DNA of 28,408 nt from DASTGO01 sp035719045 (GCA_035719045.1 DASTGO010000028.1:1-28408), one strand, 5' to 3'; shown: positions 6,803 to 15,337, counted from the stretch's first letter. The notes: generated by a model not told the origin, from the sequence alone. Numbers and translations: made by a program.

Positions 6803-8286
6803 AGCGGCCCAAGGTGGTCTGGGTCAACACCGGACTTGCGGTCCTGCTGGCCGTCTCCGGACTGGCCGCGTACCTGTCGATCGGGGACCCGCCGCAGGCC
6901 CAGACGAACCAGGGCCGCCGCGCCGTCGCGACCGTGGGCACCCTCACCGCGACCGTGACCGGCACCGGGAACGCCGCCAGCGCCAGCCAGCTCTCGGTGA
7001 ACTTCCCCAGCGGTGGCACCCTGACCGAGATCGACGTCCAGCCGGGCCAGACGGTCACCGCCGGGCAGCGGCTGGCGAAGATCGACCCGGCCGCCGCCCA
7101 GCAGGCGCTGCAACAGGCGCAGGCCCAGCTGGCGTCCGCGCAGGCGCAGTACGACCAGACCGCCGGCGGGGCCACCTCCGTGCAGAAGCAGAAGGACCAG
7201 CTGGCCGTCCAGTCGGCGCAGCTCTCGGTGAACGCGGCGAACACGTCGTTGAGCAACGCCAAGCAGCAGCTGTCCACCGACACCATCCAGCAGGACGCCC
7301 TGGTGGCCCAGGCGAAGGCCAACCTCGCCGCGGGCACCGGGACGCAGGCGCAGGTCACCCAGGCGGAGCAGACCCGCACCAACGCCCTGAACAAGGACCA
7401 GCAGGCGGTCACCCAGGCGCAGCAGCAGGTGGCGGCGGCCAAGAACCAGCTGGCGCAGCAGCGGCTGACCGCCTCCGCCGACAGCGCACCGACCCCGGCC
7501 GCGCTCGCCCAGGCCGGCGCGGGCCTGAACAACGCCAAGGTGGCGGTGGCGCAGGCGCAGAAGACACTCGACCAGACCACCCTGACCGCGCCCCAGGCCG
7601 GGACCGTGATCTCGGTGAACGCGAAGGTCGGGCAGGTGGTCAGCGGCGGCGGCACCTCGGCGTCGGGTTCCGCGGGCTCCTCGGGCTCCTCGGGTTCCGG
7701 CGGCGGGTCGGGCGGATCCGGCGGGTCGGGTTCGGCGTCCTCCGGCTCGTCGTCGTCCAGCAGCGGACTGGTCGTGCTCGCGGACCTGGGGACGATGACC
7801 GTGACCGCCAACATCGCCGAGGCCGACGCAGCGAACGTCAAGGTGGGCCAGACCGCCTCGGTGACCTTCTCGGCCACCAGCACCACCGTGCCCGCCACCG
7901 TCTCCCAGGTCTCCCTGACCAGCATCACCAGCAACAACGTGATCCAGTACCCGGTGACGGTGACCCTGAAGAACCCACCCGCGACGGTGCGGATCGGGGC
8001 GACCGCGACGGTGTCCATCACCACCGGCAGCGTGACCAACGCGCTCTACGTGCCGTCCAGCGCGGTCACCTCCTTCGGCAGCGTGCACACGGTGAACGTG
8101 CTGCGCGGAACCACGCCGACCACGGTGCCGGTCCAGATCGGCATGGTCGGCGACCGCGGCACCCAGATCCTCAGTGGGCTGTCCCAGGGCGAGAGCGTGC
8201 TGCTGCCGACGACCACCTCGTCCACGGGCGGTTCCAACCTGCCGCGACTGGGCGGACTGGGCGGACTCGGCGGGGGCCGGGGGTGA
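6799..8286 (+). CDS. MacA/HlyD-type membrane fusion (adaptor) protein
   Basis: A 495-residue adaptor of a MacAB-like transporter, anchored in the membrane and acting outside it. One N-terminal helix spans 8-28. The first half of the lipoyl-like domain is at 65-97 (SGGTLTEIDVQPGQTVTAGQRLAKID). A long Gln/Ala-rich coiled-coil hairpin runs from 98 to 258, and the second lipoyl half is at 260-282 (TLTAPQAGTVISVNAKVGQVV). A Gly/Ser-rich insert (283-323) precedes the beta-barrel (324-410) and a membrane-proximal domain. The tail is Gly/Leu-rich. The start is GTG 6799, supported by GTGA overlap with the leader ORF. Its stop overlaps the ATPase start, also as GTGA. In a monoderm the adaptor has no TolC partner, so it may gather substrates or span the wall. 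Confidence 0.88.
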   Translation: MKRPKVVWVNTGLAVLLAVSGLAAYLSIGDPPQAQTNQGRRAVATVGTLTATVTGTGNAASASQLSVNFPSGGTLTEIDVQPGQTVTAGQRLAKIDPAAAQQALQQAQAQLASAQAQYDQTAGGATSVQKQKDQLAVQSAQLSVNAANTSLSNAKQQLSTDTIQQDALVAQAKANLAAGTGTQAQVTQAEQTRTNALNKDQQAVTQAQQQVAAAKNQLAQQRLTASADSAPTPAALAQAGAGLNNAKVAVAQAQKTLDQTTLTAPQAGTVISVNAKVGQVVSGGGTSASGSAGSSGSSGSGGGSGGSGGSGSASSGSSSSSSGLVVLADLGTMTVTANIAEADAANVKVGQTASVTFSATSTTVPATVSQVSLTSITSNNVIQYPVTVTLKNPPATVRIGATATVSITTGSVTNALYVPSSAVTSFGSVHTVNVLRGTTPTTVPVQIGMVGDRGTQILSGLSQGESVLLPTTTSSTGGSNLPRLGGLGGLGGGRG

Positions 8287-9185
8287 CGGGGCTGCCGGTG
8301 GCTACGGGCCCGGCGGCCGGGGGATCGCCGGGTGCCGGTTCCGCGCCGGACCGCACCGCCGTCCACCCCGTGGTCGAACTGCGCGGGGTGATGAAGACCT
8401 ACGGGTCCGGGGACACCACGGTGCACGCTGTCGCCGGGGTGGATCTCGTCCTGGAGCGCGGCGACTTCGTGGCGGTGATGGGCGCGTCCGGGTCGGGGAA
8501 GTCCACGCTGATGAACATCATCGGCTGCCTGGACGTGCCGTCCCGGGGCCGCTACCGGCTGGACGGGGTGGACACCCGGCGGCTGGACGAGCGGCGGCAG
8601 GCGATGATCCGCAACCGGAAGATCGGCTTCGTGTTCCAGTCGTTCAACCTGATCGCCCGGACCTCGGCGCTGGCGAACGTGGAACTGCCCCTGGCGTACG
8701 CCGGGGTGAAGGGCGCCGAACGTCGCGAGCGTGCGGTGGCTGCCCTGCAACGGGTCGGGCTCGGTGACCGGATGGGACACGTTCCGTCGCAACTGTCCGG
8801 CGGGCAGCAGCAGCGGGTGGCCATCGCCCGGGCGATCGTGACCGAACCGGTCCTGCTGCTGGCCGACGAGCCGACCGGAGCCCTGGACTCGCACAGCACC
8901 GCAGAGGTCCTGGGGCTGTTCGACGAACTCAACGCCGGCGGCCGCACGATCCTGGTGATCACCCACGAGGAGGAGGTCGCCGACCACGCCAAGCGGGTGC
9001 TGCGGATGCGCGACGGGCTGATCGTGTCCGACGAGCGGGCCGCTCCCGTCTGGGGCCCGCCGCCGCGGCTGGCCGCGAGTGCGCAGACGGTCGGCGTGCA
9101 CACCGTCGGCGCGCAGACCGTTGGCGCCGCAGGCGTTCCCGCAGCGTCAGGGTGGTCCGGGGCGGCCGGGGGGACGGTGTCGTGA
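8283..9185 (+). CDS. MacB-type ABC transporter ATP-binding protein
   Basis: A 300-residue ATPase of the MacB/LolD class. Visible motifs are Walker A GASGSGKS (67-74), Q-loop Q119 in FVFQSFNL, signature LSGGQ (171-175), Walker B LLLADEP (191-197) and the switch His228 (ITHEE). About 30 extra residues precede the core and about 50 follow it. The tail contains three near-copies of a 15-nt unit encoding QTVGV/HTVGA/QTVGA (residues 268-282). GTG 8283 overlaps the adaptor stop as GTGA, and the stop overlaps the permease GTG the same way. The gene supplies ATP-driven motion to the adjacent FtsX-like permease. Confidence 0.93.
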   Translation: MTGLPVATGPAAGGSPGAGSAPDRTAVHPVVELRGVMKTYGSGDTTVHAVAGVDLVLERGDFVAVMGASGSGKSTLMNIIGCLDVPSRGRYRLDGVDTRRLDERRQAMIRNRKIGFVFQSFNLIARTSALANVELPLAYAGVKGAERRERAVAALQRVGLGDRMGHVPSQLSGGQQQRVAIARAIVTEPVLLLADEPTGALDSHSTAEVLGLFDELNAGGRTILVITHEEEVADHAKRVLRMRDGLIVSDERAAPVWGPPPRLAASAQTVGVHTVGAQTVGAAGVPAASGWSGAAGGTVS

Positions 9186-10582
9186 ACCTCCGGGAGAGTG
9201 CGCGGTTCGCCGTCCGGGGCGTGACCGCGAACAAGATGCGCTCCGCGCTGACCACGCTCGGCATCCTGATCGGCGTCGCGGCCGTGATCATCCTGGTGGC
9301 CGTCGGCACCGGGTCCAGCCAGGCGGTGCAGAACTCGTTGAGCCGCCTGGGCAGCAACGTCCTCAACGTGCGGTCCAGCCAGGCCGGCACCGGCGGGCGG
9401 GGCGGCGGCGTCTTCGCGGCGCTGGGCGGCGGGGCGGGCGGCAACCGGGCCCGTGCGGGTGGTGCCGCCACCGGTGGCGCGGGCGGCACGGGGCCTGGCG
9501 GCAGCGGATCCGGTGCGATCTCCGGTGCGGGGGGCGGAGCCGGTGCCGCCGGCCAGCCGCAGCTGGGGGCGGTCAGTTCGGGCACCCAGACCCGGGTCGC
9601 CGCCCTCACCCTGGCCGATGCCGAGGCGCTGGCCGACAGGTCCGCCGCACCGGACATCCTGTCCGTGGCCCCGGTGATCAGCCCGTCCTCGGTGACGGCG
9701 ACCTACTCGGGGGCCTCGCATGCGGTGGCCGCCTTCACCGGCAGCAGTCCGAACTACCTGCTCAACGACGACGACTCGGTGCAGTCCGGTTCGCCGTTCA
9801 CCGACTCCGACTACCTGAACCGGCACCGGGTGGCCCTGCTCGGGGTCAGCGTGGCCAAGGATCTCGTCGGCGGCGACGGACTGTCGATCGTCGGGAAGAC
9901 CGTGCAGTTCAACGGGATCGACTTCGACGTCGTCGGGGTGCTGACCGCGAAGGGCAGCACCGGGCCGCAGGACCAGGACGACCGGGTGATCGCACCGCTC
10001 ACCGCCGTCCAGGACACCCTGGCCGGGTACGGCAACCTGTCCAGCATCTCGGTCAAGGCGACCAGCGCGGCGACGGTGTCCGCGGCGCAGTCCGAGGTCG
10101 AGGACATCCTCAACGGCCGCCACCACGTCACCACCGCGACCGAGGACTACTCGATCTTCAGCTCCCAGTCGATCCTGTCCGCGGTCACCTCGACCACGCA
10201 GACGTTCACCGTGCTGCTGGGGGCGGTGGCGGCGATCTCGTTGCTGGTCGGCGGGATCGGGGTCATGAACATCATGTTGGTCACGGTCACCGAGCGGACC
10301 CGCGAGATCGGCGTCCGCAAGGCGATCGGTGCGCAACGGGCCGACATCGTGGGGCAGTTCCTGCTGGAGGCGGTGCTGCTCAGCCTGTTCGGCGGGGTGA
10401 TGGGTGTGATCGCCGGACTGATCGGCAGCCGGTTCACCATCGTGGGTGTCCAGCCCGTGGTCGCGCCGTACTCGGTGTTCCTGGCCTTCGGGGTCGCCGT
10501 CGCGGTCGGGCTGTTCTTCGGGATGTACCCCGCCAACCGGGCCGCCGCGCTGCGACCCATCGACGCTCTCCGCTACGAGTGA
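9182..10582 (+). CDS. MacB/FtsX-type ABC transporter permease
   Basis: A 466-residue permease with the four-helix MacB topology. TM1 is at about 22-42 (LTTLGILIGVAAVIILVAVGTG). A MacB periplasmic-type core domain follows (about 45-330), then the FtsX domain with three helices ending in MYPANRAAALRPIDALRYE, a strongly conserved MacB ending. SLLVGGIGVMNIMLVTVTERTREIGVRKAIGA (about 355-388) is the conserved coupling region. The extracellular domain carries an unusual Gly/Ala-rich insert of about 55 residues (roughly 68-125) soon after TM1. GTG 9182 overlaps the ATPase stop. MacB transporters are mechanotransmitters that work on peptides, antibiotics or lipoproteins; the substrate here is unknown. 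Confidence 0.92.
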   Translation: MNLRESARFAVRGVTANKMRSALTTLGILIGVAAVIILVAVGTGSSQAVQNSLSRLGSNVLNVRSSQAGTGGRGGGVFAALGGGAGGNRARAGGAATGGAGGTGPGGSGSGAISGAGGGAGAAGQPQLGAVSSGTQTRVAALTLADAEALADRSAAPDILSVAPVISPSSVTATYSGASHAVAAFTGSSPNYLLNDDDSVQSGSPFTDSDYLNRHRVALLGVSVAKDLVGGDGLSIVGKTVQFNGIDFDVVGVLTAKGSTGPQDQDDRVIAPLTAVQDTLAGYGNLSSISVKATSAATVSAAQSEVEDILNGRHHVTTATEDYSIFSSQSILSAVTSTTQTFTVLLGAVAAISLLVGGIGVMNIMLVTVTERTREIGVRKAIGAQRADIVGQFLLEAVLLSLFGGVMGVIAGLIGSRFTIVGVQPVVAPYSVFLAFGVAVAVGLFFGMYPANRAAALRPIDALRYE

Positions 10583-10595
10583 CCGGAGCCGAGGC

Positions 10596-11447
10596 ATGAA
10601 CGACAGAGCGGACAACCAGGCCACGCAGCCGGTCCCGGACACAGTCCCCTGGTCCGCGGAGGCGGCGCCCGAGAGGGATCCGGCGGAGCGGGTGGACGCA
10701 GCACTGGGCCGGCGCAGCCGGTTCTGGGGCCGGCTCGGTGAGGCACGGGCAGGCAGTCCGGCGGATTCGCCTGCCGGACAAGGGATTCCGCCCGTAGCCC
10801 GGGACGGCTCCCCAGCGGACGCCGTGGTGGACCCGGTGCCTGACGGCGACCTGGACCTGCTCGGCCCGGCCTGGACGCCCCAGCGGCGGATCAACCGGCT
10901 CACCCTCGTGCTGACCGCCGGACTGGTGGCGGCACTCGGGTTCGCCGGGGGCGTCCTGGTGCAGAAGCAGCATGACGCCGGTCTGGCCGGGCCGTCGGCG
11001 GCGGGGGCGGCCGGCCGGACCTTCCGGGGCGGGGCTGGTGGACAGGGGTTCGGTGGACAGGGGTTCGGTGGCCAGGGCGGCGGCGCCGGGCAGGGGTTCG
11101 GCGGAAACGGCTCGGGGACGGTGGGTTCCGGGGCTCAGGGCCCCGGCGGGTCGCGGGGAGCCGCGGGCTCCGGGCCGTCCGGGGCGGACGCCGGCGGCGG
11201 ATCCGGGACGGCGGCCGGGGCGCCCGTGGTGGTCGGCAAGGTGGTGTCCGTGGCGGCCGGCACCGTGGTCGTGGAGAACTTCGCCGGCACCAGGGTCACC
11301 GTGCACGTCGGTGCGACCACGCCGGTGACGGCGCCCGGGGTGACCGGGCTGCAGGTCGGCGCGACGGTGTCGGTCACCGGTGACAAGGCCGCCGACGGCA
11401 GCGTGAACGCCACCTCCGTGGTGAGCCGCGGAGCCGGCAACGGCTGA
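10596..11447 (+). CDS. Membrane-anchored Gly-rich protein with DUF5666-like C-terminal domain
   Basis: A 283-residue protein. Residues 1-100 are a polar, probably cytoplasmic, disordered segment, and one helix spans 101-122. Residues 130-208 are Gly-rich with repeated GGQGF units. Residues 210-279 (VVVGKVVSVAAGTVVVENFAGTRVTVHVGA and onward) form a small beta-rich domain resembling DUF5666, which often accompanies envelope transporters. ATG 10596 has GGAG with a 7-nt spacer and begins 13 nt after the permease stop, so it is in the same operon. Likely an exported accessory of the MacAB-like pump; no enzymatic motif is visible. Two perfect 15-nt direct repeats encode the first GGQGF copies. Confidence 0.72.
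   Translation: MNDRADNQATQPVPDTVPWSAEAAPERDPAERVDAALGRRSRFWGRLGEARAGSPADSPAGQGIPPVARDGSPADAVVDPVPDGDLDLLGPAWTPQRRINRLTLVLTAGLVAALGFAGGVLVQKQHDAGLAGPSAAGAAGRTFRGGAGGQGFGGQGFGGQGGGAGQGFGGNGSGTVGSGAQGPGGSRGAAGSGPSGADAGGGSGTAAGAPVVVGKVVSVAAGTVVVENFAGTRVTVHVGATTPVTAPGVTGLQVGATVSVTGDKAADGSVNATSVVSRGAGNG
11040..11069 (+). repeat. Two 15-nt tandem repeats within the Gly-rich segment
   Basis: The unit GGACAGGGGTTCGGT occurs twice without change (11040-11054 and 11055-11069), followed by a degenerate third copy. It encodes Gly-Gln-Gly-Phe-Gly type repeats and marks expansion of the low-complexity linker. Confidence 0.8.
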
Positions 11448-11488
11448 TCCGCGCACAGAACTGATCCGGCAATTCCTGAGGAGGAACA

Positions 11489-11935
11489 GTGAGCGAAGTC
11501 CCCCTGCGCGTCCGGCAGGCGGCAGCCCTGGGCGCCACCGGCCTGGTGGTCGCCGCGGCACTGGCCGCGTGTGGCGGCGGGTCCGGCGCGGCGAAGACCA
11601 CGGCGGCGGCGGTCACGACCCCCACCGCCGCCTCCACCCGGACCCCGCGCGCGGGCAGGTTCGACCAGGCCGAGATGCAGAAGGTGCGGGACTGCCTGTC
11701 CGCGGCGGGCATCACCATGCCCCCCCCGACCCGCACGTTCAACCCGTCGGAACGGCCGACCGCCAGGCCCAGCGGCGCGCCCACCGGGGGTGGGGGTGGC
11801 TTCGGCAACCGGGGCCTCTTCGCCGATCCCAAGGTCCGGGCCGCGCTGGAGGCCTGCGGGATCACCCTGCCGACGGGTCGCCCGACGGGCACCCGCGGCC
11901 CCGGCGGCACCCCCGCCGCCGCCCCGGCCAACTGA
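11489..11935 (+). CDS. Small secreted lipoprotein with duplicated VRxxLxAxGIT motif
   Basis: A 148-residue protein with a signal peptide ending in lipobox LAAC (Cys28). The mature part is Thr/Pro/Gly-rich with two related short helices: VRDCLSAAGITMP (66-78) and VRAALEACGITLP (116-128). Each copy has one cysteine, at position 4 in the first (Cys69) and position 8 in the second (Cys123), so a disulfide or metal site is possible. A Gly run separates them. The GTG start at 11489 follows GAGGAGG. The gene is 41 nt downstream of the DUF5666-like gene and probably the last of the MacAB-like operon. Function unknown; an extracellular partner of the transporter is inferred from its place. Confidence 0.75.
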   Translation: MSEVPLRVRQAAALGATGLVVAAALAACGGGSGAAKTTAAAVTTPTAASTRTPRAGRFDQAEMQKVRDCLSAAGITMPPPTRTFNPSERPTARPSGAPTGGGGGFGNRGLFADPKVRAALEACGITLPTGRPTGTRGPGGTPAAAPAN

Positions 11936-11936
11936 G

Positions 11937-11972
11937 CCTTCCGAGCGCGCGGAACCTTCCGAGCGCGCGGAG
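11937..11972. repeat. 18-nt tandem duplication with hairpin potential
   Basis: Two copies of a unit starting CCTTCCGAGCGCGCGGA (11937-11954 and 11955-11972) follow the lipoprotein stop directly. Within them, TTCCG and CGGAA can pair around AGCGCG. It may end or weaken the MacAB-like transcript before the MFS gene; there is no T-tract. Confidence 0.7.
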
Positions 11973-12025
11973 CTTCCCCGTCGTCCTGCGGGCACCCAGC
12001 GGCCGGTGGTGGCAGGCTCGGGCAC

Positions 12026-13351
12026 GTGACGCAGCCCGGTGGATCTGGAGGACCCGTCGAGGACGCCGGCCCGCAGCCTGAGGCCGGCAAGGCGGCGGGC
12101 GGCTGGCTGACCCGCAACCTGGCCGTCCTGTCCGGGGTGTCCTTCCTGCAGGATGCGGCCAGCGAACTGCTGTACCCGATCATGCCGATCTTCCTGACGG
12201 CCGTACTGGGCGCCCCCGCTGCCGTCGTGGGCGCCGTCGAAGGGGTTGCGGAGGGCGCCGCCTCGGTCACCAAGCTCGGGGCCGGGCTGATCGGGGACCG
12301 GTTCGCCCGCAAGCCGCTGATCGCGGGCGGCTACGGCCTGGCCGCCTTCGGCAAGCTGCTCATCGCGCTCGCCGGGAGCTGGCCCGCGGTGCTCGCCGGG
12401 CGGGTGGTGGACCGGCTCGGCAAGGGAGTGCGCGGCGCTCCCCGGGACGCCCTCCTGGTCGCCGGGATCCCGGCCGCAGCCCGGGGACGGGCCTTCGGGC
12501 TGCACCGGACCGCGGACACTCTCGGCGCAGTGGTCGGTCCACTGCTCGGGCTGGCCGCCTATGAGCTGCTGCAGCACCGGATCCGGCCGCTGCTCGTGGT
12601 CGCCGTCGTGCCGGCCGTGCTCAGTGTGCTGCTGGTCGCCGCTGTCCGGGAGGACCACCGCCCGCCGGTCCCGTCCGCGGTTCCGGTTCCCGTACCAGCA
12701 CCGGGCGCGGAGAACGTTGCGGCGCAGGAGGTTCTGGCCGTTGGGGAGGCTGCCGACGGGGTCCGGAACGGGGACGGGCCGGGACTGCGTGGACTGCGTG
12801 GACTGCCGCCGGTCTACTGGCGGGTCGTGGTCGTGCTGGCCGGGTTCAGCCTGGTGAACTTCCCGGACGCCCTGTTGCTGCTACGGCTGAACGAGATCGG
12901 CTTCTCGGTGACCTCGGTGATCCTCGCCTACGTCACCTACAACGCGGTCTACGCGCTGGCCAGCTACCCCGCGGGCGCGCTGTCGGACCGCTTGCCCCGC
13001 CACCGGGTCTTCGGCATCGGCCTGCTGTTCTTCGGGATCGGCTACCTGGGGCTCGGGCTGGTCCACGACCAGTGGCTCGCGTGGATCCTGCTCGCGGTGT
13101 ACGGGCTGTTCGCCGCGTTCACCGACGGGGTGGGCAAGGGCTGGGTGTCGTCCCTGGTCGACGGCGGGCGGCAGGCCCGCGCCCAGGGAGTGTTCCAGGG
13201 CGCCACCGGGGCCGGGGTCCTGCTGGCCGGGATCTGGGCGGGACTGGCCTGGCACGGGGACGGCCGGCTGCCGCTGCTGCTGTCCGGCGTGGCCGGTCTC
13301 GGGGTCGCGGCCGCCCTGCTGACCACCCGCGCCCGGCACTGGGCCCGCTGA
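12026..13351 (+). CDS. MFS transporter
   Basis: A 441-residue major facilitator. About 30 polar residues precede twelve hydrophobic segments split into two halves by a cytoplasmic loop rich in Pro/Val/Glu (about 210-260). The loop 2-3 signature appears as GDRFARKP (90-97), followed by the conserved RVVDRLGKGVRGAPRDALL (126-144), common in a group of uncharacterised actinobacterial and proteobacterial exporters. A second DRLPRHRV-type loop lies in the C-terminal half. The GTG at 12026 lacks a good ribosome site; CAGGCT 7 nt upstream could be an imperfect leaderless -10. The transported compound is unknown. It is convergent with the APC permease, with a strong hairpin between. Confidence 0.88.
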   Translation: MTQPGGSGGPVEDAGPQPEAGKAAGGWLTRNLAVLSGVSFLQDAASELLYPIMPIFLTAVLGAPAAVVGAVEGVAEGAASVTKLGAGLIGDRFARKPLIAGGYGLAAFGKLLIALAGSWPAVLAGRVVDRLGKGVRGAPRDALLVAGIPAAARGRAFGLHRTADTLGAVVGPLLGLAAYELLQHRIRPLLVVAVVPAVLSVLLVAAVREDHRPPVPSAVPVPVPAPGAENVAAQEVLAVGEAADGVRNGDGPGLRGLRGLPPVYWRVVVVLAGFSLVNFPDALLLLRLNEIGFSVTSVILAYVTYNAVYALASYPAGALSDRLPRHRVFGIGLLFFGIGYLGLGLVHDQWLAWILLAVYGLFAAFTDGVGKGWVSSLVDGGRQARAQGVFQGATGAGVLLAGIWAGLAWHGDGRLPLLLSGVAGLGVAAALLTTRARHWAR

Positions 13352-13450
13352 AACCCTTCTCCGGCAGGGGACAGGGCGTTGGCCTCCCCCTCGTGGCTTC
13401 CGCCCCACCGCCGTTTCCGTGCCGGGTCCGGACGCGGCCCGGGACGCAAC

Positions 13451-13484
13451 TGCCGGCCCCGCAGCGTTGGCTTCGGGGCCGGCA
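13451..13484. terminator. Bidirectional hairpin terminator
   Basis: TGCCGGCCCCG (13451-13461) pairs perfectly over 11 bp with CGGGGCCGGCA (13474-13484) around a 12-nt loop. It lies between the convergent MFS and APC genes and can serve both. Confidence 0.75.
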
Positions 13485-13515
13485 GCCAAGTGATGCGCCG
13501 GTTGACTCCGATCGG

Positions 13516-15084
13516 TCAGGTGGCAGGGGTCTCCTGCGCGCTGACGTCGGCCCGGCGGGCGATGTGTTCGCGGGTCGGCTTGCCCAGGGCCCAGAACAGC
13601 ACCCCGAGCGCCACGAACACCACGAGCGGGACCAGTTCGGTGGCCAGGTAGGTCCAGTGCTCCCCGGCCTCCCAGCCCATGGGCCGGAAGTCGGCGCCGA
13701 ACCAGTCCAGGCCCAGGCCGGGGGCCAGCAGTTGCACGGTGGCGAGCAGGATGAGCAGGGTCAGCCACCCGGACAGGAAACCCGCTGCGGGAGAACGGTA
13801 CGGGCGGGCCACCGCGGGCAGGCGGCGGCGCAGTTGCACCAGGGCCGGGAAGATCCCGAGGTAGCTCATCAGGGTGGTGGAGACTGCCAGGCCCAGCACG
13901 GCGGTGAAGAACTTCTGCGCATTGCCGCCGGTGATCTCGTGCGCCGCCACCAGCACCGCGGTCGCCACGATCCCGCTGAGCAGGTTGACCCGGACCGGCG
14001 TGCCGTACTTGGTCGAGATCACCCCGAGCGCCCGGGGTGCGCCGCCCTCGAAGCCGGACACCGCCAGTGCCCGGTCCGAGCCCATGATCCAGGTCACCCC
14101 GGAGGACAGCAGGCTGAGGATGAACAGGATCGCCGCCGCGTCCCCGAGCACCAGGCCCGCCCCGGACAGTGTCGTGCCGTCCTTGGTCACCGAGCCGCCG
14201 TACACGGTGAAGACGGCCTTGATCGCGTCGATGAACCCGCCGAGGCCGGTGACCTGGTCAGTGGGCAGCACGATCAGGACGCCGAGGATGGGCAGGCCGT
14301 ACAGCAGCACGGACAGCACCGCGCTGCGGGCGATCCCGTAGGGGATGTCCTTCTGCGGGTCGGTCATCTCGTCACCGGCGCTGCTCGGCAGCTCGAACCC
14401 GACGAAGTTGAACAGCAGCACCGGGAGCAGGGTGAGGAACCCGGCCCAGAACGCGGTCGTCCCGCCGCCGAAGGGGTTGAAGTCACCGCCGCCGATCCCG
14501 TGGAATCCGTGCTCGGCCGCGTACACGACCACCGAGATCGTGAAGAAACCCAGCAGGACGAACCGGGACCAGGCGCCGACGGTCGGGACCCACTTGCCGA
14601 CCCGGAAGGACAGGATGGCCGACAGCACCCCCACCCAGACGAACGCCAGGGTGAACACGTAGAACCACACCGTCGGCAGGGATTCCGACGAGGTGAAGAA
14701 CTTCGCGACCGTGGTCGACGCGAGCACGGCGAGGGTTCCGCCCAGCCACACCGGGTTGGTGACCCAGTAGAGGAAGTTGTTCACCGCGCCGACCAGGTGG
14801 CCGAACGCCAGCCGGGTCCACAGGTACGGGCCGCCCTCCTCGGGGAAAGCCGTGCCGAGCTCGGCGAACAGCAGGGCCGAGGGGATGAAGAACACCGCGG
14901 CGAGCACGATGATCCAGGTGAACGCCACCCCGCCCTTGGCCGCCACCGTGCCGATGGTGTCGACGCCGACGATCGTGCAGACCAGGAAGAAGAGGATGTC
15001 GAAGCGGCCGAAATGCCGCTGCAGTTTGGCCTTCTCCTCCACCTCCGCCTCGGTGACGTCGAACGGCAGTTCACTGGTCGCCAT
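13516..15084 (-). CDS. APC family amino acid permease
   Basis: A 522-residue transporter of the amino acid-polyamine-organocation family with about twelve to fourteen hydrophobic segments. The first helix begins after RHFGRFDILFFLVCTIVGVDTIGTVAAKGG, the APC helix-1 region with its unwound Gly-containing centre. FAELGTAFPEEGGPYLWTRLAFG is the conserved TM2-loop. NFVGFELPSSAGDEMTDPQKDIPYGI matches the TM6/loop 6-7 pattern, with the E-to-DP segment typical of the family. The substrate, probably an amino acid or amine, cannot be read. ATG 15084 has AGAGGAG four bases upstream. It is a single-gene unit bounded by the hairpin at 13451-13484. Confidence 0.9.
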   Translation of the reverse strand: MATSELPFDVTEAEVEEKAKLQRHFGRFDILFFLVCTIVGVDTIGTVAAKGGVAFTWIIVLAAVFFIPSALLFAELGTAFPEEGGPYLWTRLAFGHLVGAVNNFLYWVTNPVWLGGTLAVLASTTVAKFFTSSESLPTVWFYVFTLAFVWVGVLSAILSFRVGKWVPTVGAWSRFVLLGFFTISVVVYAAEHGFHGIGGGDFNPFGGGTTAFWAGFLTLLPVLLFNFVGFELPSSAGDEMTDPQKDIPYGIARSAVLSVLLYGLPILGVLIVLPTDQVTGLGGFIDAIKAVFTVYGGSVTKDGTTLSGAGLVLGDAAAILFILSLLSSGVTWIMGSDRALAVSGFEGGAPRALGVISTKYGTPVRVNLLSGIVATAVLVAAHEITGGNAQKFFTAVLGLAVSTTLMSYLGIFPALVQLRRRLPAVARPYRSPAAGFLSGWLTLLILLATVQLLAPGLGLDWFGADFRPMGWEAGEHWTYLATELVPLVVFVALGVLFWALGKPTREHIARRADVSAQETPAT

Positions 15085-15337
15085 GTCACTCCTCTACCGG
15101 AGCACCTTCCGGATGCCCGAATCCCGCTTGTCCCGGGTCACTATGCGGTGCGGCGATCCCGGTCGCAGCACGGAAACACGGTGATCACCTGGACGCGCCG
15201 CGGACCGTACCCGGACAGCGCAGTCCCGGTACCGCGGGTCACCCCGGCGTGCGGTGCGTGGTGGTCCCGTTGCCGAGGTCCGGCGAGGTCACCAGGCATG
15301 GCAACACCTCGCGGGTGAGAACGTTCCGGGATCGGTG

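Noticed and set aside
8552..10903. Minus-strand open frame of 783 codons opposite the MacB-type genes
   Set aside because: No recognisable domain; the plus-strand genes are fully supported by motifs and GTGA overlaps.
13072..15318. Plus-strand open frame of 748 codons opposite the APC permease
   Set aside because: Low-complexity translation rich in Gly, Gln, His and Arg; the minus-strand frame has a complete APC pattern and a ribosome site.
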